Assembly (NCBI RefSeq): GCF_918797505.1
Contig: NC_092795.1
Coordinates: 30,305,131 to 30,369,130, forward strand
Source of the DNA: Bemisia tabaci
Lineage: Eukaryota; Arthropoda; Insecta; Hemiptera; Aleyrodidae
Length of the DNA stretch: 64,000 nt
Direction: 5' to 3'
In this document: piece by piece, positions 1 through 12,200 of the stretch
How positions within the stretch are numbered: position 1 is the first letter of the stretch
Layout: each line of letters begins with the position of its first letter
The notes under the pieces: model-generated
What the model was told of the DNA's origin: nothing
Seen by the model: only the letters and a program-made list of their open reading frames with translations
Databases searched by the model: none
Made by a program: the position numbers and the translations under genes

Positions 1-423
1 ATTAACATCAGAACTTTGGTACAACCTTTTCATCTCCTCCAGGCTGAATCATATTTTTTCATCACTTTGTCCTCTACATGTGGTAGCCCTAGAGTAGAAA
101 ATTAGCCCTGAATCCGATCCATTTTTGAAGTAGATAGGTTTCTCTCTGTAGCCACTAAAAAACATTTCCTAGAATGCCTTTAAGAAAGTCCCACCAATAA
201 TTTCCTCATCAGATTTTCATTTGAAACAACCACCATTCCTTTTGTCCCAATTGGATTCTGATTGTCGGAACAAGAATCCCATGGGGACAACGGTTGTTGA
301 GGTTTTCTTAAGTAGAAATCAATTGGAATATTATTAACACCCAATTTTTCCCCTTTTAATGTAGATAGACTTCTCTTGTATCAATAGACTGATTTAATTT
401 AACCAAAATCAGGCTAACTGCAT

Positions 424-547
424 TTCCTTGTTGCCCAATTTTCTCTCATTTTTATTTAACAGAGATCTCAACTGAGCGATGCCCTTAAACTTTCTGTTAA
501 CTCACCCCAGATTTTGAATTATATACTCACAAAATTTTAAGTTTTAG
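424..547 (+). repeat. Dispersed repeat, copy 1
   Basis: This block shares long stretches with 20719-20849, for example CAATTTTCTCTCAT versus TAATTTTCTCTCAT at one end and ATACTCACAAAATTT followed by AAGTTT at the other, in the same order and spacing. The similarity is degenerate, so this is an old copy of an unnamed interspersed repeat. No coding capacity is seen. Confidence 0.45.
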
Positions 548-590
548 TTTTGAAAGTATGTTGGATTTTTTTTCTTTAACAAACGGGTGT

Positions 591-692
591 AAAAAATTCG
601 GCATGAAGCTGAAAATCTCAATACAGAGGGAAATTGAGATGTATGAGAATGTATGAAAATGTATTGAGATTTTCAACTTTATGCTGAATTTT
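591..692. repeat. Small hairpin with ~33-bp arms
   Basis: The left arm at 591-624 reads AAAAAATTCGGCATGAAGC and onward. It pairs with the reverse complement of the right arm at 661-692, which gives AAAAATTCAGCATAAAG. The loop is about 36 bp. It resembles a tiny foldback or MITE remnant. No target duplication could be assigned. Confidence 0.5.
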
Positions 693-3419
693 TAATGCAT
701 GTTGACAGGAAAAAACTCCAACATCCCGTTACGACCCGTGCGTCTGCTGCAATCAGTTTGTGTTTTGGTTTTGCTAAGTTTTCTGTTCAAATAATAAAAC
801 TTCAGAGACAGACCGGAACTAGAAAAGTAGCTGGGATGTCGGGCCCATCAGTGCTTGAACCGGCCTATTTTATTTGTATTTTGATGTTTTAAAGGGACAA
901 CCTGGTTCAGAATACTGCTCAATTTTGACTGGCTCACTAGGATTTTTCCCAAAGTTCCTGCCTTGCCCATCCGCCCCTGATCAGAGAAGATAAGACAACA
1001 TCTGATGTAGTTAGACTGTCCAATTAAATCTGTCCAAACGTATACAAATCTTTGTCAGGCTGAAGTTTTAAATTTGTCTATCTCTTTCGAAATCTTGCCT
1101 CTGTTAAACCATATTTGCTCCATAATATATGTTCAACAGGAGTAAGAGAAGTATTACGGATCATAAAAAGTTGCAAAGAGCAACATTTTCATGATGCTCT
1201 GACTAGGATCTGATGATCTTGAAAACCGAGGAAAGTCCAAGAGTTTTTCATTTCCAGAAAACTTAGAAAATACTAAGAATTTCAACTCTTTTGTTGCATT
1301 TTCTCTTTTTTTCGAGAATTGTAGAAAATAGATCACACTAGAATGCTTTAATATTATCACAGTTTTATAGTTTGAAAAGTTATATGAAGGACGGTCACAT
1401 AGTTGGGAAAATATTTAGAGATTTTTCCTGACAACCTTGTAAGGCACCTTCAACTGTTGAGGGGCTTTTGATCCTTGGTCGCACAATTTTGCCAATTTAT
1501 TTGTTGAATATAAAACTTCTTTGTCATTAGCGACTTTATTATGCCGCAGCCATAGGGCATTCAAAATTATCTTTCCTTGTGTCTAATACTTCTATTTTTT
1601 AAAAATAAATTTTGGAATGTTTTTTTTCTAATTTTTGCGTCAAATTATTTACTTAGTCTTTTGTTCTTGTTTCGTAATGATCTATAGGTGGAGGGAAATC
1701 TCAAATCTTTGCTGCTCAAAAAAGATGATATGAGCATCTAGAAAAACAGCATAATGATATTTTATTATTTTGCAACCTGCTTTGCAACGTCATGCTGCAA
1801 CCTAGTTTTGTTAAATTCGTTTCTGAATATATGTAGCTCCTTTTCTTTGCTTTATTGTTCATGTTGAAAATTTGCAGATAAGAAAAGGAAGAGAATGTAA
1901 AGGTATAGGTATTGATGTGAGTTATTTCAAGAACCAATGCGTCAACGCCTTGATTATTGGAATAACTCACCCTGAATAATGGCGTCATTCAACTAGACAT
2001 TCAACCACAACTGTATATAAATAGAAATAGTACGTATTGATGGCAAAAAACCTCTAGTTCTCATTTTGCAATGCTATAACTTCCTGTCACATTTTACCGT
2101 ACTTAAAGCAAATTCAACCGTTTTAAGTTGTGAAATTTTGCGTGATTTTTTAATGTAAGTATAAACTGATCATCTAAACAAGTTTTATCTTCACTCTTGA
2201 TAAATTATAAATTCAAGACGAAAACTACTCTGGTTAAATTAATTTTTTGCATGGTCTCAGTATTTCATTGCAAAGAATGGAAGTTGCACTATCCTAGCAA
2301 CATTGGAATGCTCTTGGTTCCTTTTTTCCAAAATGCAATCCATTTATCCTATTAGGGGTCTGCTGGTATCGAGCAAATAAACCTACAGATGGTCACATTT
2401 TTTTTTTTTTTTTTGGGGGGGGGGGGGGGAGGTAGGCCCACTAGCTTCGCTAATGCATATTCGAGAACCTGGCACCTAAGTGTCACACCATGCTAAAATG
2501 CAAGTTGGCAGTTTATCCACCGTATCAATCGAACCATGAGCCAAGAAAGTAGCTTAGTAATTGTTATACATTTCAATTACATTTTCAGGATTGTTGCCTC
2601 AAACTTTACTTTGACAAACTTTAAATTGAAACAATAAAATTAAATTTTAAGCCCCCCCCCCCGGGCCCATTGGGTCCGGGTTCAAGAAGGTTGAAGCCTC
2701 AAGGACAGTAATCAATCTCACTCTAGCTCATCATACCGATATGGTGACCTGGTCTGGCGATGCATTGAAGCCGATCTGATCAGCTCTTATGTCATCTCGC
2801 CTAATCGAAGTATGAGCATTTCGTTATGCAAGTCCAGGTGTGGGAAGCGGGTCAACATTTGCCGATGCGTTTTTTTGAATTTAGCGCCATTCAACCTGAT
2901 TTTGGCCTTGCGCGTTGCGGTGTTCAGTTTCCCCCTCCCCTTTCTCTGCGTGCCTTGACTTTCGCACTGAATAAAACCATCGCTGCTGGTATTTTAACGT
3001 GGGAAGTTTATCTGATTATTCCTATACGACAAATTTTCTTCGAGTTAACCGATCTGAGACCTCGGTTTCTTGCGTGGAAAACCCTTTTCCCATTGTAGAC
3101 GAACTACTTTCACGCGCCCGAGGGACGACCGGTCACGCTCAGATTCGCCGGTCGGAACTTCGGAAGTTTTCTGAAAAAACGTGTCACAGATCGCTTCCCC
3201 AACACGTGAAAGTGCCTTCCCAATTTTGCGGCCCCTTCAGCTTCCCTCGATCACCTACCCGTCTGAAACGGTTCTAGCCAAGTCAATTTGCCGATCGTTC
3301 TTTCTCCGCAAGGAGGGCTTGGTCCGAGAATAATTGCCCGAATATAGCATTTTTTCTTTGCCCCGAAAAAGTAGTTCCGTTACCTGTATTCTGCCGCTTG
3401 GAAACCCCGACCAATCAAA

Positions 3420-6400
3420 ATGGTTCTTGGCTTCGTGTGCCGCCAATCATCATCGTTGCTCACTCACACTCTCACACATCCGTTGAAGTTCTCAGCTAGC
3501 CGGAGCACGCCGTTTGTCAATTTTGTCACTTCTTCAGCGAATTTAGCCAAAAAAGCAAATATGGCCGGACGTTCCAAAGTGTATTTCGACATGACCGCCG
3601 ACAATGTCCCTGTGGGCAGGATTGTTATGGAGGTAAGTGTTCAACTTTTCTCGAAAACCACTTGCGATTCCCCAAGCCTCTAACCTCCCAAGGCCTTGAA
3701 CATCGGCGCTATGGCCGGCGTTCCTATGTCATGAAGTCATTCTAGAAAATTTCCCGACATTCGCATGCAACCCTCTTAGGTTTTGGTCTATTTCTCACCC
3801 CAGCCGAGCTTTCCATTCCCAAGATTTTTTTTAATCCAGCTCTGATGGTTATCAGTTGCATTCGGTCTTCGTGTTTTGTGGTGACCTTCCTCACCATGAT
3901 ATGCCGAAAAAGGCTTTTACCGCACCGGGTCACGCGGAAGATGTACACTTTCTTCCCATTTTCTCTCTTCTGCGATATCTCCTATCATCCTTTATTGTTT
4001 CCCTCTATGAATCTAAAAGAAGTGCTGTTATCCTTCATTTCCCTATGCCTCATCAGGATTCAATCCATGGTTAACCTAACTAAGATAGCTTATGGACTAT
4101 AGGCTCTTGTAGCTTTCTCCAATCTTATCTCCACCCTCAGTTCTTTACATACATGCTTTGCTGCAACAGGTCGCCGAATTGGCTTGCCTAATACAACTAC
4201 AGTTTTTTTCATTTTGAATGCTTGGCTTTCTGCTGCTGATGTGCTGTAAATTCTTCTATGTAGCATGTGATCATTTTTCAACCGCTGCCCCTCATTTCAT
4301 TGGCCTGTGTTGTACATTGGACTAGCCCCATGTTTCCCTCTGCTCAATTAGGAAAATTTCTCTGTGGGATGCTGGACTGCTCTTGGTATTCCTATTTTCA
4401 TTGATCAGTTTACTGTTTGCGTCTCCCATGAACGGTGCGTGTAAGACACTGCGTCCACTGCCTCCTTTGTTCTTGGTCATGAAGATATCGCCCAACGTAT
4501 ACAACATTTATTTGGGAAGCAAGGGCTATTTTTAGTGAGCTTAATTTCCAATTGTTTCCAAAGCATAGGGGTCATCTACCCCGTAGACATGACCGATTGT
4601 AGTAAGAGAGTGCGAGTTTAGATTTTCTCACTGAGCTGAAGTATCTAGTCAATCATAGAACTGGGTAAATGTTAGATGGGAAGTATGCACATCATGGATA
4701 TGGCTCAAGGCAGATGCTGATGGCAGAAGCCCCTCTCCATCTCACCAACTTTGCAATTAGTACGTGAACTTGCCTGTGCTTTCCCTTAGAAAAATTTCTC
4801 ACCATTTTGTCTTTGCCACACCTCTGAGTGGAATTATTTGGATTCTAGAACTGAGGAAAAAAAAGAAGAGACTTAAGTCAAATCAACCTGAATGCATCAA
4901 ATGTCAGATGGCCCTCTGGTTAGCATGTAAATTCTGTTGAATGGTGCAATTTTCGGATGTGACTTCTGTCTAATCTTTTCTTTCCCCAGTTCTAGGTACA
5001 TCAAATCTTACAGCTAGAGATCTGTCTCTTTGCGGTCCTATTATATGAATGTTTTCAAACATTTGAAATCACCACTTTTTTAAACCAAAATTTTAGGAGA
5101 AAGCCTGAAGTTTAATAGCATCTTTTTCTGATTACAGCTCCGCAATGATGTAGTCCCAAAAACAGCTGAAAACTTCCGTGCCCTCTGCACCGGTGAACAA
5201 GGTTTTGGTTACAAGGGCAGCACCTTCCACCGTGTCATCCCCAACTTCATGTGCCAGGGTGGTGACTTCACAAACCACAACGGCACTGGTGGCAAATCTA
5301 TCTACGGAAACAAATTCGAAGATGAGAACTTCACCCTCAAGCACACTGGACCAGGTATGTATCATTTACTGAGATTAATGGATTGTTGCTTGATGAGTAA
5401 AGACCACGCAGTGACCAACTGAACCATGATGAACTCTGGCGAATTTTAAGGAGCTTCTTAATTAATTGCGTATTGTTACTGGTAGAATAACCCTCAATTT
5501 GGGCTGATTTGCATTTCCATTTGTATTATGATTTCTAGAAAATATCTCCTGCAATACTTACAAAAAATTCTCTTGAAAATTCAGCAGGATGTAGGCAACA
5601 AAAAATGTAAAGAATATGGGCAATCTGAGTATTGCATCATTCATTAAAATATAGTTAAGCACATCAATAATGTCAGGATTTCGGTGTATTTTTGCGGAAG
5701 TACTGAAAAAACAAGGATTTTTTCTGTTTAGAGTTTGCCCTTTGTTGATAGAGATAAATGCTCGTCTCTTCTTAGCTTCAAATTAGCACTACTTCAGAGG
5801 TTGATACATGCTATCATATGGCACTATTGATGAGTGGTGACGGAATCTTACTTGACTCTTGTCCCAAGATTATTAGGAAACTTTTGTGTGTCAAATTTCA
5901 TCAGACGCTAGGTGTAAATTCTGTGCTATTGTAATGTAAGTTCACATGCTCCACATTATGTATGAAAATGTTCCAATTTGTTCTACTTTGAAAAACAAGA
6001 GTAATCTCTCTTCTAATCTGAAGGAGACCTTTCAAAAATCTAAGATGAGAAATAGTTTATTGAGCCACAATAGGCACCAGATAGTGCATTGTAATCGGAC
6101 ATTTGTGAATTCTTGAAAGAGGCAAAAACCTTTTGAATCGATTCAGATTCTGTTATAATCTCATGCAAATCATCCAATTTTGCTAGCATGTTAAATTGAA
6201 GTTGAGACAACTCTTCTTTGAAATTATCTGAAGATGAGATGTGATAAAGTTTACTTGAGTTAAGTTGAGTAAGACTATTTTGACAAAGATTTTTTATTTT
6301 TTTTACAGGTATCCTTTCCATGGCTAATGCTGGCCCCAACACCAATGGAAGTCAATTCTTTATCACAACCGTGAAAACCTCCTGGTTGGACAACAGGCAC

Positions 6401-6520
6401 GTTGTTTTCGGTCAAGTCATCGAAGGTATGGATGTTGTCAGGAAATTGGAAAGCTATGGATCTCAAAGCGGCAAAACATCCAAGGTTATCACTGTTCAAG
6501 ATTGTGGGCAACTTTCTTAA
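3420..6520 (+). CDS. Cyp1: Cyclophilin A-type peptidyl-prolyl isomerase with mitochondrial-like N-terminal extension
   Basis: Three coding exons, 3420-3632, 5138-5354 and 6309-6520, join in phase to give 213 aa. The enzyme catalyses cis/trans isomerisation of Xaa-Pro bonds and is the cyclosporin A target in this family. Catalytic and drug-binding residues equivalent to human CypA R55, Q111, F113, W121 and H126 are present (R103, Q159, F161, W169, H174). Signature stretches include [16 protein letters not shown] and [12 protein letters not shown]. An in-frame TAG at 3372 fixes the upstream limit. Two starts have good context: ATG 3420, and ATG 3561 (Met48, [11 protein letters not shown]). The second would give the usual ~166-aa cytosolic form. 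The first 47 residues contain no Asp or Glu and are rich in Ser, Thr, Lys, Arg and His, which suggests a mitochondrial presequence. The family assignment is certain; dual targeting is inference. Confidence 0.96.
5783..5863 (+). repeat. Degenerate dispersed repeat unit 1
   Basis: Lies in cyclophilin intron 2. It shares TAGCAC, ATACATGC, ATGGCACTATTGATGAG, GGTGAC and CTTGACTC in the same order with units at 10051-10130 and 10211-10266 in tubby intron 2. It is a diverged interspersed repeat of unknown class. Confidence 0.5.
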
Positions 6521-7062
6521 TCAGGGAACATCATGCGCACCTGTGTCCAGCTTCCAACAGCATCTGCTCTTCACCGGTGAATGCAGTATTTTCTACCCCC
6601 CCTACCCTTACACAACGGCATAAAATCCTGTGGCCCTGCAATTTAAAGTTATTAAAATGAACAAAAATAGGTGTCTATCGGCATGATGTCTAACATCTGG
6701 TGTACAATATTTTAATCTATTTATTTTTATTGTATTTTAATTAATGCCCAGTTTTAACTTTGTATCCATACAATCTTTCACAGCATTTATATTCTGACTC
6801 ATTCCACTAATCGTGTAGCTTATCGGTCAGTCTCGGTGCCAGTTTAGGATATTTTGATCAGTTGATTCTTTTTTACGTTTAGATTGTAGACGAAATTTGT
6901 TAACTTTCTTTTTCTTTTTCTACTCTGCGTCATATTTTTTTTGCAAGGTTCATCCAATGCTGGCTCATTTTGTGCGATAATCCGTAATTTTTTCTATTCA
7001 TTTTCCCTATATTTTCTCCTTTTTCTTAACTCTTCATGTGAGCACATGTATCAACCTTGAAT

Positions 7063-7068
7063 AATAAA
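7063..7068 (+). terminator. Cyclophilin poly(A) signal
   Basis: AATAAA lies about 540 bp after the cyclophilin stop and is followed by a GT-rich and T-rich stretch (TGTTGGAGTGGTAG, then a T run), which is the usual arrangement around a cleavage site. No earlier canonical hexamer stands out in the 3'UTR. The implied 3'UTR is roughly 6521-7090. Confidence 0.65.
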
Positions 7069-7089
7069 TGTTGGAGTGGTAGTATAAGT

Positions 7090-9240
7090 TCTTTTTTTTC
7101 TTATTTGTAACCTCACAAATGTCAAAGTTCTGTCAAACTGTAAAGATGGCTTTCACTTAGATTAGTTCATTTAGTTTTCGACTCTCAGCTGTCCCAGCTA
7201 AAGTTTCAAGAGCATCACCAATTTAATAGCTGATCAATAACAATTTTACCTCTCCAAGTAGCAACCCCCCCTCCCCCTCCTTCCTCTGCGCATTAGTACT
7301 TTGAGTGTTAACGAGGAATGTCAAATCATGAAAATTCCAATTTCCATCAGGGATTGGTGACACATTAAGAGGTCTGATTTATGTTGAGACTTCATTCAAG
7401 TCCAGTGTTACATCACAGGAGGCTCAATTTTTTTTTATATTTGAAGAGGTGCACCAATGAACAGATAAGAGTGAAGATCGAAAGGGTTTCATCCACTACA
7501 AATTCTGAATGACAGTCTGAAAATAGGTAATTCTCAAAGACTCAAAGGATACCATTTTGAGTCAGAGTGGAGCAGAATCTTCTGATCTGCACTGTAAATT
7601 CTCTTTATTCTTGTTCTTATCAATGATGTATCTCTGGAGAGGTTGCTATATTAAATGAATTTTCAGCTTAGCCATTAGATTTTGTCTCTCAAAGGTTGCT
7701 GAATTTGAGTGGTAAACTCAAATGTGTTATGGGCAAAGGGAAACATTTATTAGGAATGGTATGTACAGTTTGCAGGGTCTACCTTTGACCAGAATGATCT
7801 TACTCCAAATCTTTCCTACGCCTAGTCAAGTTTTGTAATCCTTAGTGAGTTTCAAACAGAGGATTAAATGTAGGCCTAATTTATCTAACAATCGTGCGAC
7901 TCAAAGCTGCAGCTAACTAATGTGCACTCGTTACCAGCGACTCATTGCCAAGATGTCAATCCTGAAAATTTGTTGATGCGCAGGTAATATTTGTTTTTAA
8001 GGAATGGGTAGGATTCATCAATCAAGGAAAATTCGAAATCACCTGCCAGGGATGTATTTTTAAGCAAAATGCCAGTGGCATTGTGTTATCTCAGGGCAGA
8101 GAAAGCTCAAGCAATTATAACTGCTAACTTCAACCCCTCTTTGCCCCCTTGACAAGATCACCATTTGAGCTTTGCCACCTTCAAAACCAGAATTCCCGTC
8201 CAGTGCGCTCCTCTTTCAACAAGTCCCTGCCTCCTTTAGTCAGTTCATAATAATGATCACTAACTATATTGTAATAATTACATACCTCTTCTAAGAAATG
8301 CAGGATGGAATTTCCTGTGTTTCCTTACAAGTATGGAACAGTGAACCACCATTGACTTCAATTAAGAAATTAAGTGACCTGTTCAGTAGGTTGAAGAAGA
8401 GCTTCCCTGAAGTGCAATATTAGATGAAGCACTGAGGCGCTTACTGGCATTGGTGAGCAGAAGTGTACAGTTTTCTAGGTAGCATCCCATGGATACATTT
8501 TTTTTCCATCTGAAGTATTATCGGACAATAATCGGAGCCTTTAGTTTTAGTACTGGAGCTTCTATTTTTTAAATTGTTTTTTTTAATTGATGGAATTTTC
8601 ATGATTATTGTCACGAAGTATGGCTCACAATGTAACTGGGGTTTCAGCACCCACCATATCCCATTATTGATGAATCGTCAATCATAACTCATCAGCGCAC
8701 TATGACAGCTGTTGATCTAAGAAACTTGGCGGTCATGCAGAAATCCCTTCCATAATAAAATGTTGAGTGATCCAGATAGCAGAAACTTTTTTGGCGCATT
8801 AGATGTGCGTCTGCACTAACCTTTTTGAAATACGGAACGATTTAGCAATTGAATTTATGAACTTTATTGAAGTCTATCCGAATTAATTTTTTATTTTCAA
8901 ATTGCGCGCCTAAATACCACCATAGTGACGTAGACGATGCCCGGTCTGCGTCATCAATATGGCAACGTTATCATCAAGGATTTCCTGCCTTCCAGAGTTC
9001 CATTCATTTCATTCCCCTCACGTTGTTCGTTATCGTTAGACAAAATTTCTATTGTTTACGATCTTTACTTACTCTAATTTCCTACCACTGTTTGTCATAA
9101 ATACGCGTTAACTGATAATGAAGTTTTATATTATGTCGTTTTCGGGTAGAATAATTTAAGAGTTTGTTCAACTTCGGTTACCCGTACCATTCTCAACGAA
9201 CTACAACCGGGGAGGATTGTGCAGTTCATAGTTCGTAGTT
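7090..9240. other. Intergenic region, cyclophilin to tubby
   Basis: No supported gene. The short frames on both strands have no protein-like composition. The last ~350 bp become less AT-rich and contain TGACGT near 8925, so the tubby promoter and 5'UTR probably begin here. I saw no second copy of any part of it in the window. Confidence 0.55.
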
Positions 9241-9265
9241 CGTGCAGTAAGCTCTCCACTGAATC

Positions 9266-12200
9266 ATGACCTCAATGAATTTGCGTCAACAGAAATTGGA
9301 GCAGCAGGTAATTTTGCGGCTTTCACTATCAAACATCTGAATCTTAGTGTGTATATTGAACTAATTACTCTGAAAACAACTTGGCCTGCAGCACCGTCTG
9401 TGTTTTATGTCTCTTGTGGTCTTAACCTGCGCATCAGGGAGAGTGTTTGCATATCACTACTTATTACAAATGTTTTTATGGTTGGCCATAGAATGTAATT
9501 CTATCATCTCTGTCAGGAATTTACTCACAGAAATTTTTGTTTTCAGCGACAGCTGCTGGAACAGAAGATGCGCCAAAAGAGACAAACCCCTGGTATGATC
9601 CAAGCATCAGACGCAAAAGGAAAAGTCATGCGACCAATATCTGGTAGTAGAGGGAGAGAACTTCGAGGTGGGTTATCAGTCTTACTCTCATTGATTCCTT
9701 GGCTTTGAAAAATGTGCACATTGCTAAGGTCTTACTTTTACTGCATGCTTACTGCGGTGAAACTTGCGCCTTAACTTTCCTGGAAAGCTCTTCCATTTGC
9801 ACTCCAGATCAAAAAGTTTAGCATCAAAGCACTGCTCATTCATTATATATGTGTACAAAAGTCCATTCCTGATTACACCTGAATCAGCTCTTCTCAAAAG
9901 GTTTATACTTGCATACATTTTACAGCAGTCCGACCAGACTTTCACATCTATTGATATTAATGGAATGGAACTTCGTTCTACAAGGAAGTAGAGCGGACTC
10001 ATCGTTACAATCATATGTTGAGACAAATGTCAATCCCTGATCACCTCCAAAGTAGCACCACTCAACAGGATAATACATGCAGTCAGATGGCACCACTGAT
10101 GAGAGGTGACCTAAACAATACTTGACTTTTTTTCTCAACATACGATGAGTCCGCTCTACCCTATGGAATGGACCTGTTTCATTGCTTTTAATGGAACAGC
10201 CAAAAGTTATGATCGGGCTGCAGGCACCATTGATAAGTGTCATTATGAACTAGGTTTGACTCTTGTTTCAAAATACTACGAATGAGTGCCTGAAGTTGAG
10301 TTTTTTAAGAACTAATATTCAGCCGCGGTGTGAGCTCACCTGTCTAAGATGCCACTTTGATGTTGGATACCTGCAGGCTGATGAAACTTATTTGGTTTGT
10401 TAGGCAACAAAAAGCAATGATGCAGATACTTAGGGCTTTGTCTTGTCTCATCCTACCGACACAGCTGCTTCCACCTCGCATAAGGAAATTTCTTAGCAGA
10501 AAATGAGAACAAAACAGCAAAATGATTGGTTTTCAAACATTTTTTGGCTCCTTCCATATTTACTCTTGAGCGTTTTGCATATCTAGTGAGAAAATTTTCA
10601 AATAAAACATTTTTAAATCTGTATGAATGTTTGCTCTAAAGAACCTTCTGCAAGTGTGTAGCCTATCCTTTTCTGTTCAAAAATTTGCTAACTGCATTGT
10701 CCAAAAGTGAGATCATGAGAAAGTATAAAATAAATAATGGACGCGCAAAGCTTTGAAGATATAGACTGTAAAAAAAGGATATTATAAGCTATCCCAGGCT
10801 CAAATTCAGCGGGAAAAAGGAAATCAAACAAGTGAATTTATAAAAAATTGAGTGCTGACCCAATCTCAGTTACAACACAACTACTGGAATTTAGTGGACA
10901 GACCATCAACGGCAACATAGTGGCCACTTTGACACTATTAAATCAAGGAAGGTGTGCAGGCAACCCATATTTCGAAACCTTTCTCTGCAAATAACTAACA
11001 GTTGGAAGACACTTACTTACTCAGACCAATCTCTACGGCAATTAAATTAATCATATGCAGCGTCGAAATCATTTTAATCTGCCCAGAAGGTGCTTGCCTT
11101 GCTTCTATCTTCAACATATCATTGGTGAAACTTCAAAAGCTTATATCTCAGTTGCAGAGCTTCAAAATTTCTGCTCCCATTTTTCATTAAAGGAGAAAAA
11201 GTCGACGCCATTGCTTAAAATTTTCATAGAAAATTCTGTACACAGAGAAGAATAATCGGGAAAGTTTTAAAGGAATGGCTTTCTTTTTTTTTTCCATAGA
11301 CCAAAAAAATCATGCTAGAAAGTCATCAGCGATGCAAACCTAGATACCTACCCATTTTTGCAGTTGTCAGTATGTATTTTTAGCCTCTGCAAAAAGATAA
11401 AAGAGTGCTAGGTCCACACTGTTTTGCAGGGAAAGCAAGGTCAAAATGTTCAGCCTTATTTTTAGTTTTTAGCCTTATCCATCCATGTTTTCAGTTTCTA
11501 TTCTTTCATGATTTTATTTTGTAATAACAATATTCTGTGGTTTCAGGATACGATGGACCATTACAGTTCTCTATGATGCACGGAAGTCCTGACTCTAGCG
11601 ACATAATTGTTCCCAAACGGAGTATCTCCATGGATTACGGTAATTTCTTATCATCCTCGAAAATGAAAAACTTAAGTGCCTCAAGGACATTAAAGATAGC
11701 ATTAGTATGCTGTTAAGATCAGTTTTTGCCCTCGATACCTCTAGAAATCTGAGAGGGTTTGGACGCAACCACTTAGAGACCTTGGTGTTTAAATTTTCAG
11801 TTGCTACTTTGGAGTTTCTTTGGTCTACAAGTGTTTTTTCGGAATAAAAATAATTTGATTGTGAGCTGATCATGCAGAGTAAATGGATGACTCCTAAAGC
11901 GGTAATAAATCCAAGAACTTTCGTTCAATACAATCCATGGTCCTTAGCTTGTCTGCAGTAAGCATAACTCTAAGAACTGAGCTCTTGCATGTGTTAATTA
12001 CATCCAGTCATTGTGTGAGTGTTTTAGGTGTTGGTATCAAAGCAGCATAAAAAAAGTGGCCCAAGCTGTGTACCCGTATTATTGCAAGTCTCATTTTCAT
12101 CCTGTTCAAGACTGGTTCAAGATTGTGTAATTGTTTTGACCTATTTTTTGACAGACAGCAATAGTCAAGGTCTACTATTAATTATTAAATAGCGGTTTTC

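Larger units (their letters stand above)
1..3371. other. Non-genic upstream region
   Basis: No reading frame here has protein-like composition, and I see no splice-linked exons. The stretch is AT-rich, with a dispersed repeat near 424-547, a small hairpin at 591-692 and homopolymer runs: T17 followed by G15 at 2398-2429, and a C tract near 2653. GC content rises from about 3050, towards the cyclophilin gene, so the promoter and 5'UTR of that gene probably lie in the last 300 bases. No clear TATA box was identified. Confidence 0.6.

Noticed and set aside
2826..3277. Two overlapping frames of about 90 aa upstream of cyclophilin
   Set aside because: They fall in the GC-richer promoter and 5'UTR zone, where long frames arise easily. 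No family resemblance is seen.
10090..10120. Possible hammerhead ribozyme core because of CTGATGAG
   Set aside because: The required GAAA partner and flanking stems are not present at suitable distances.
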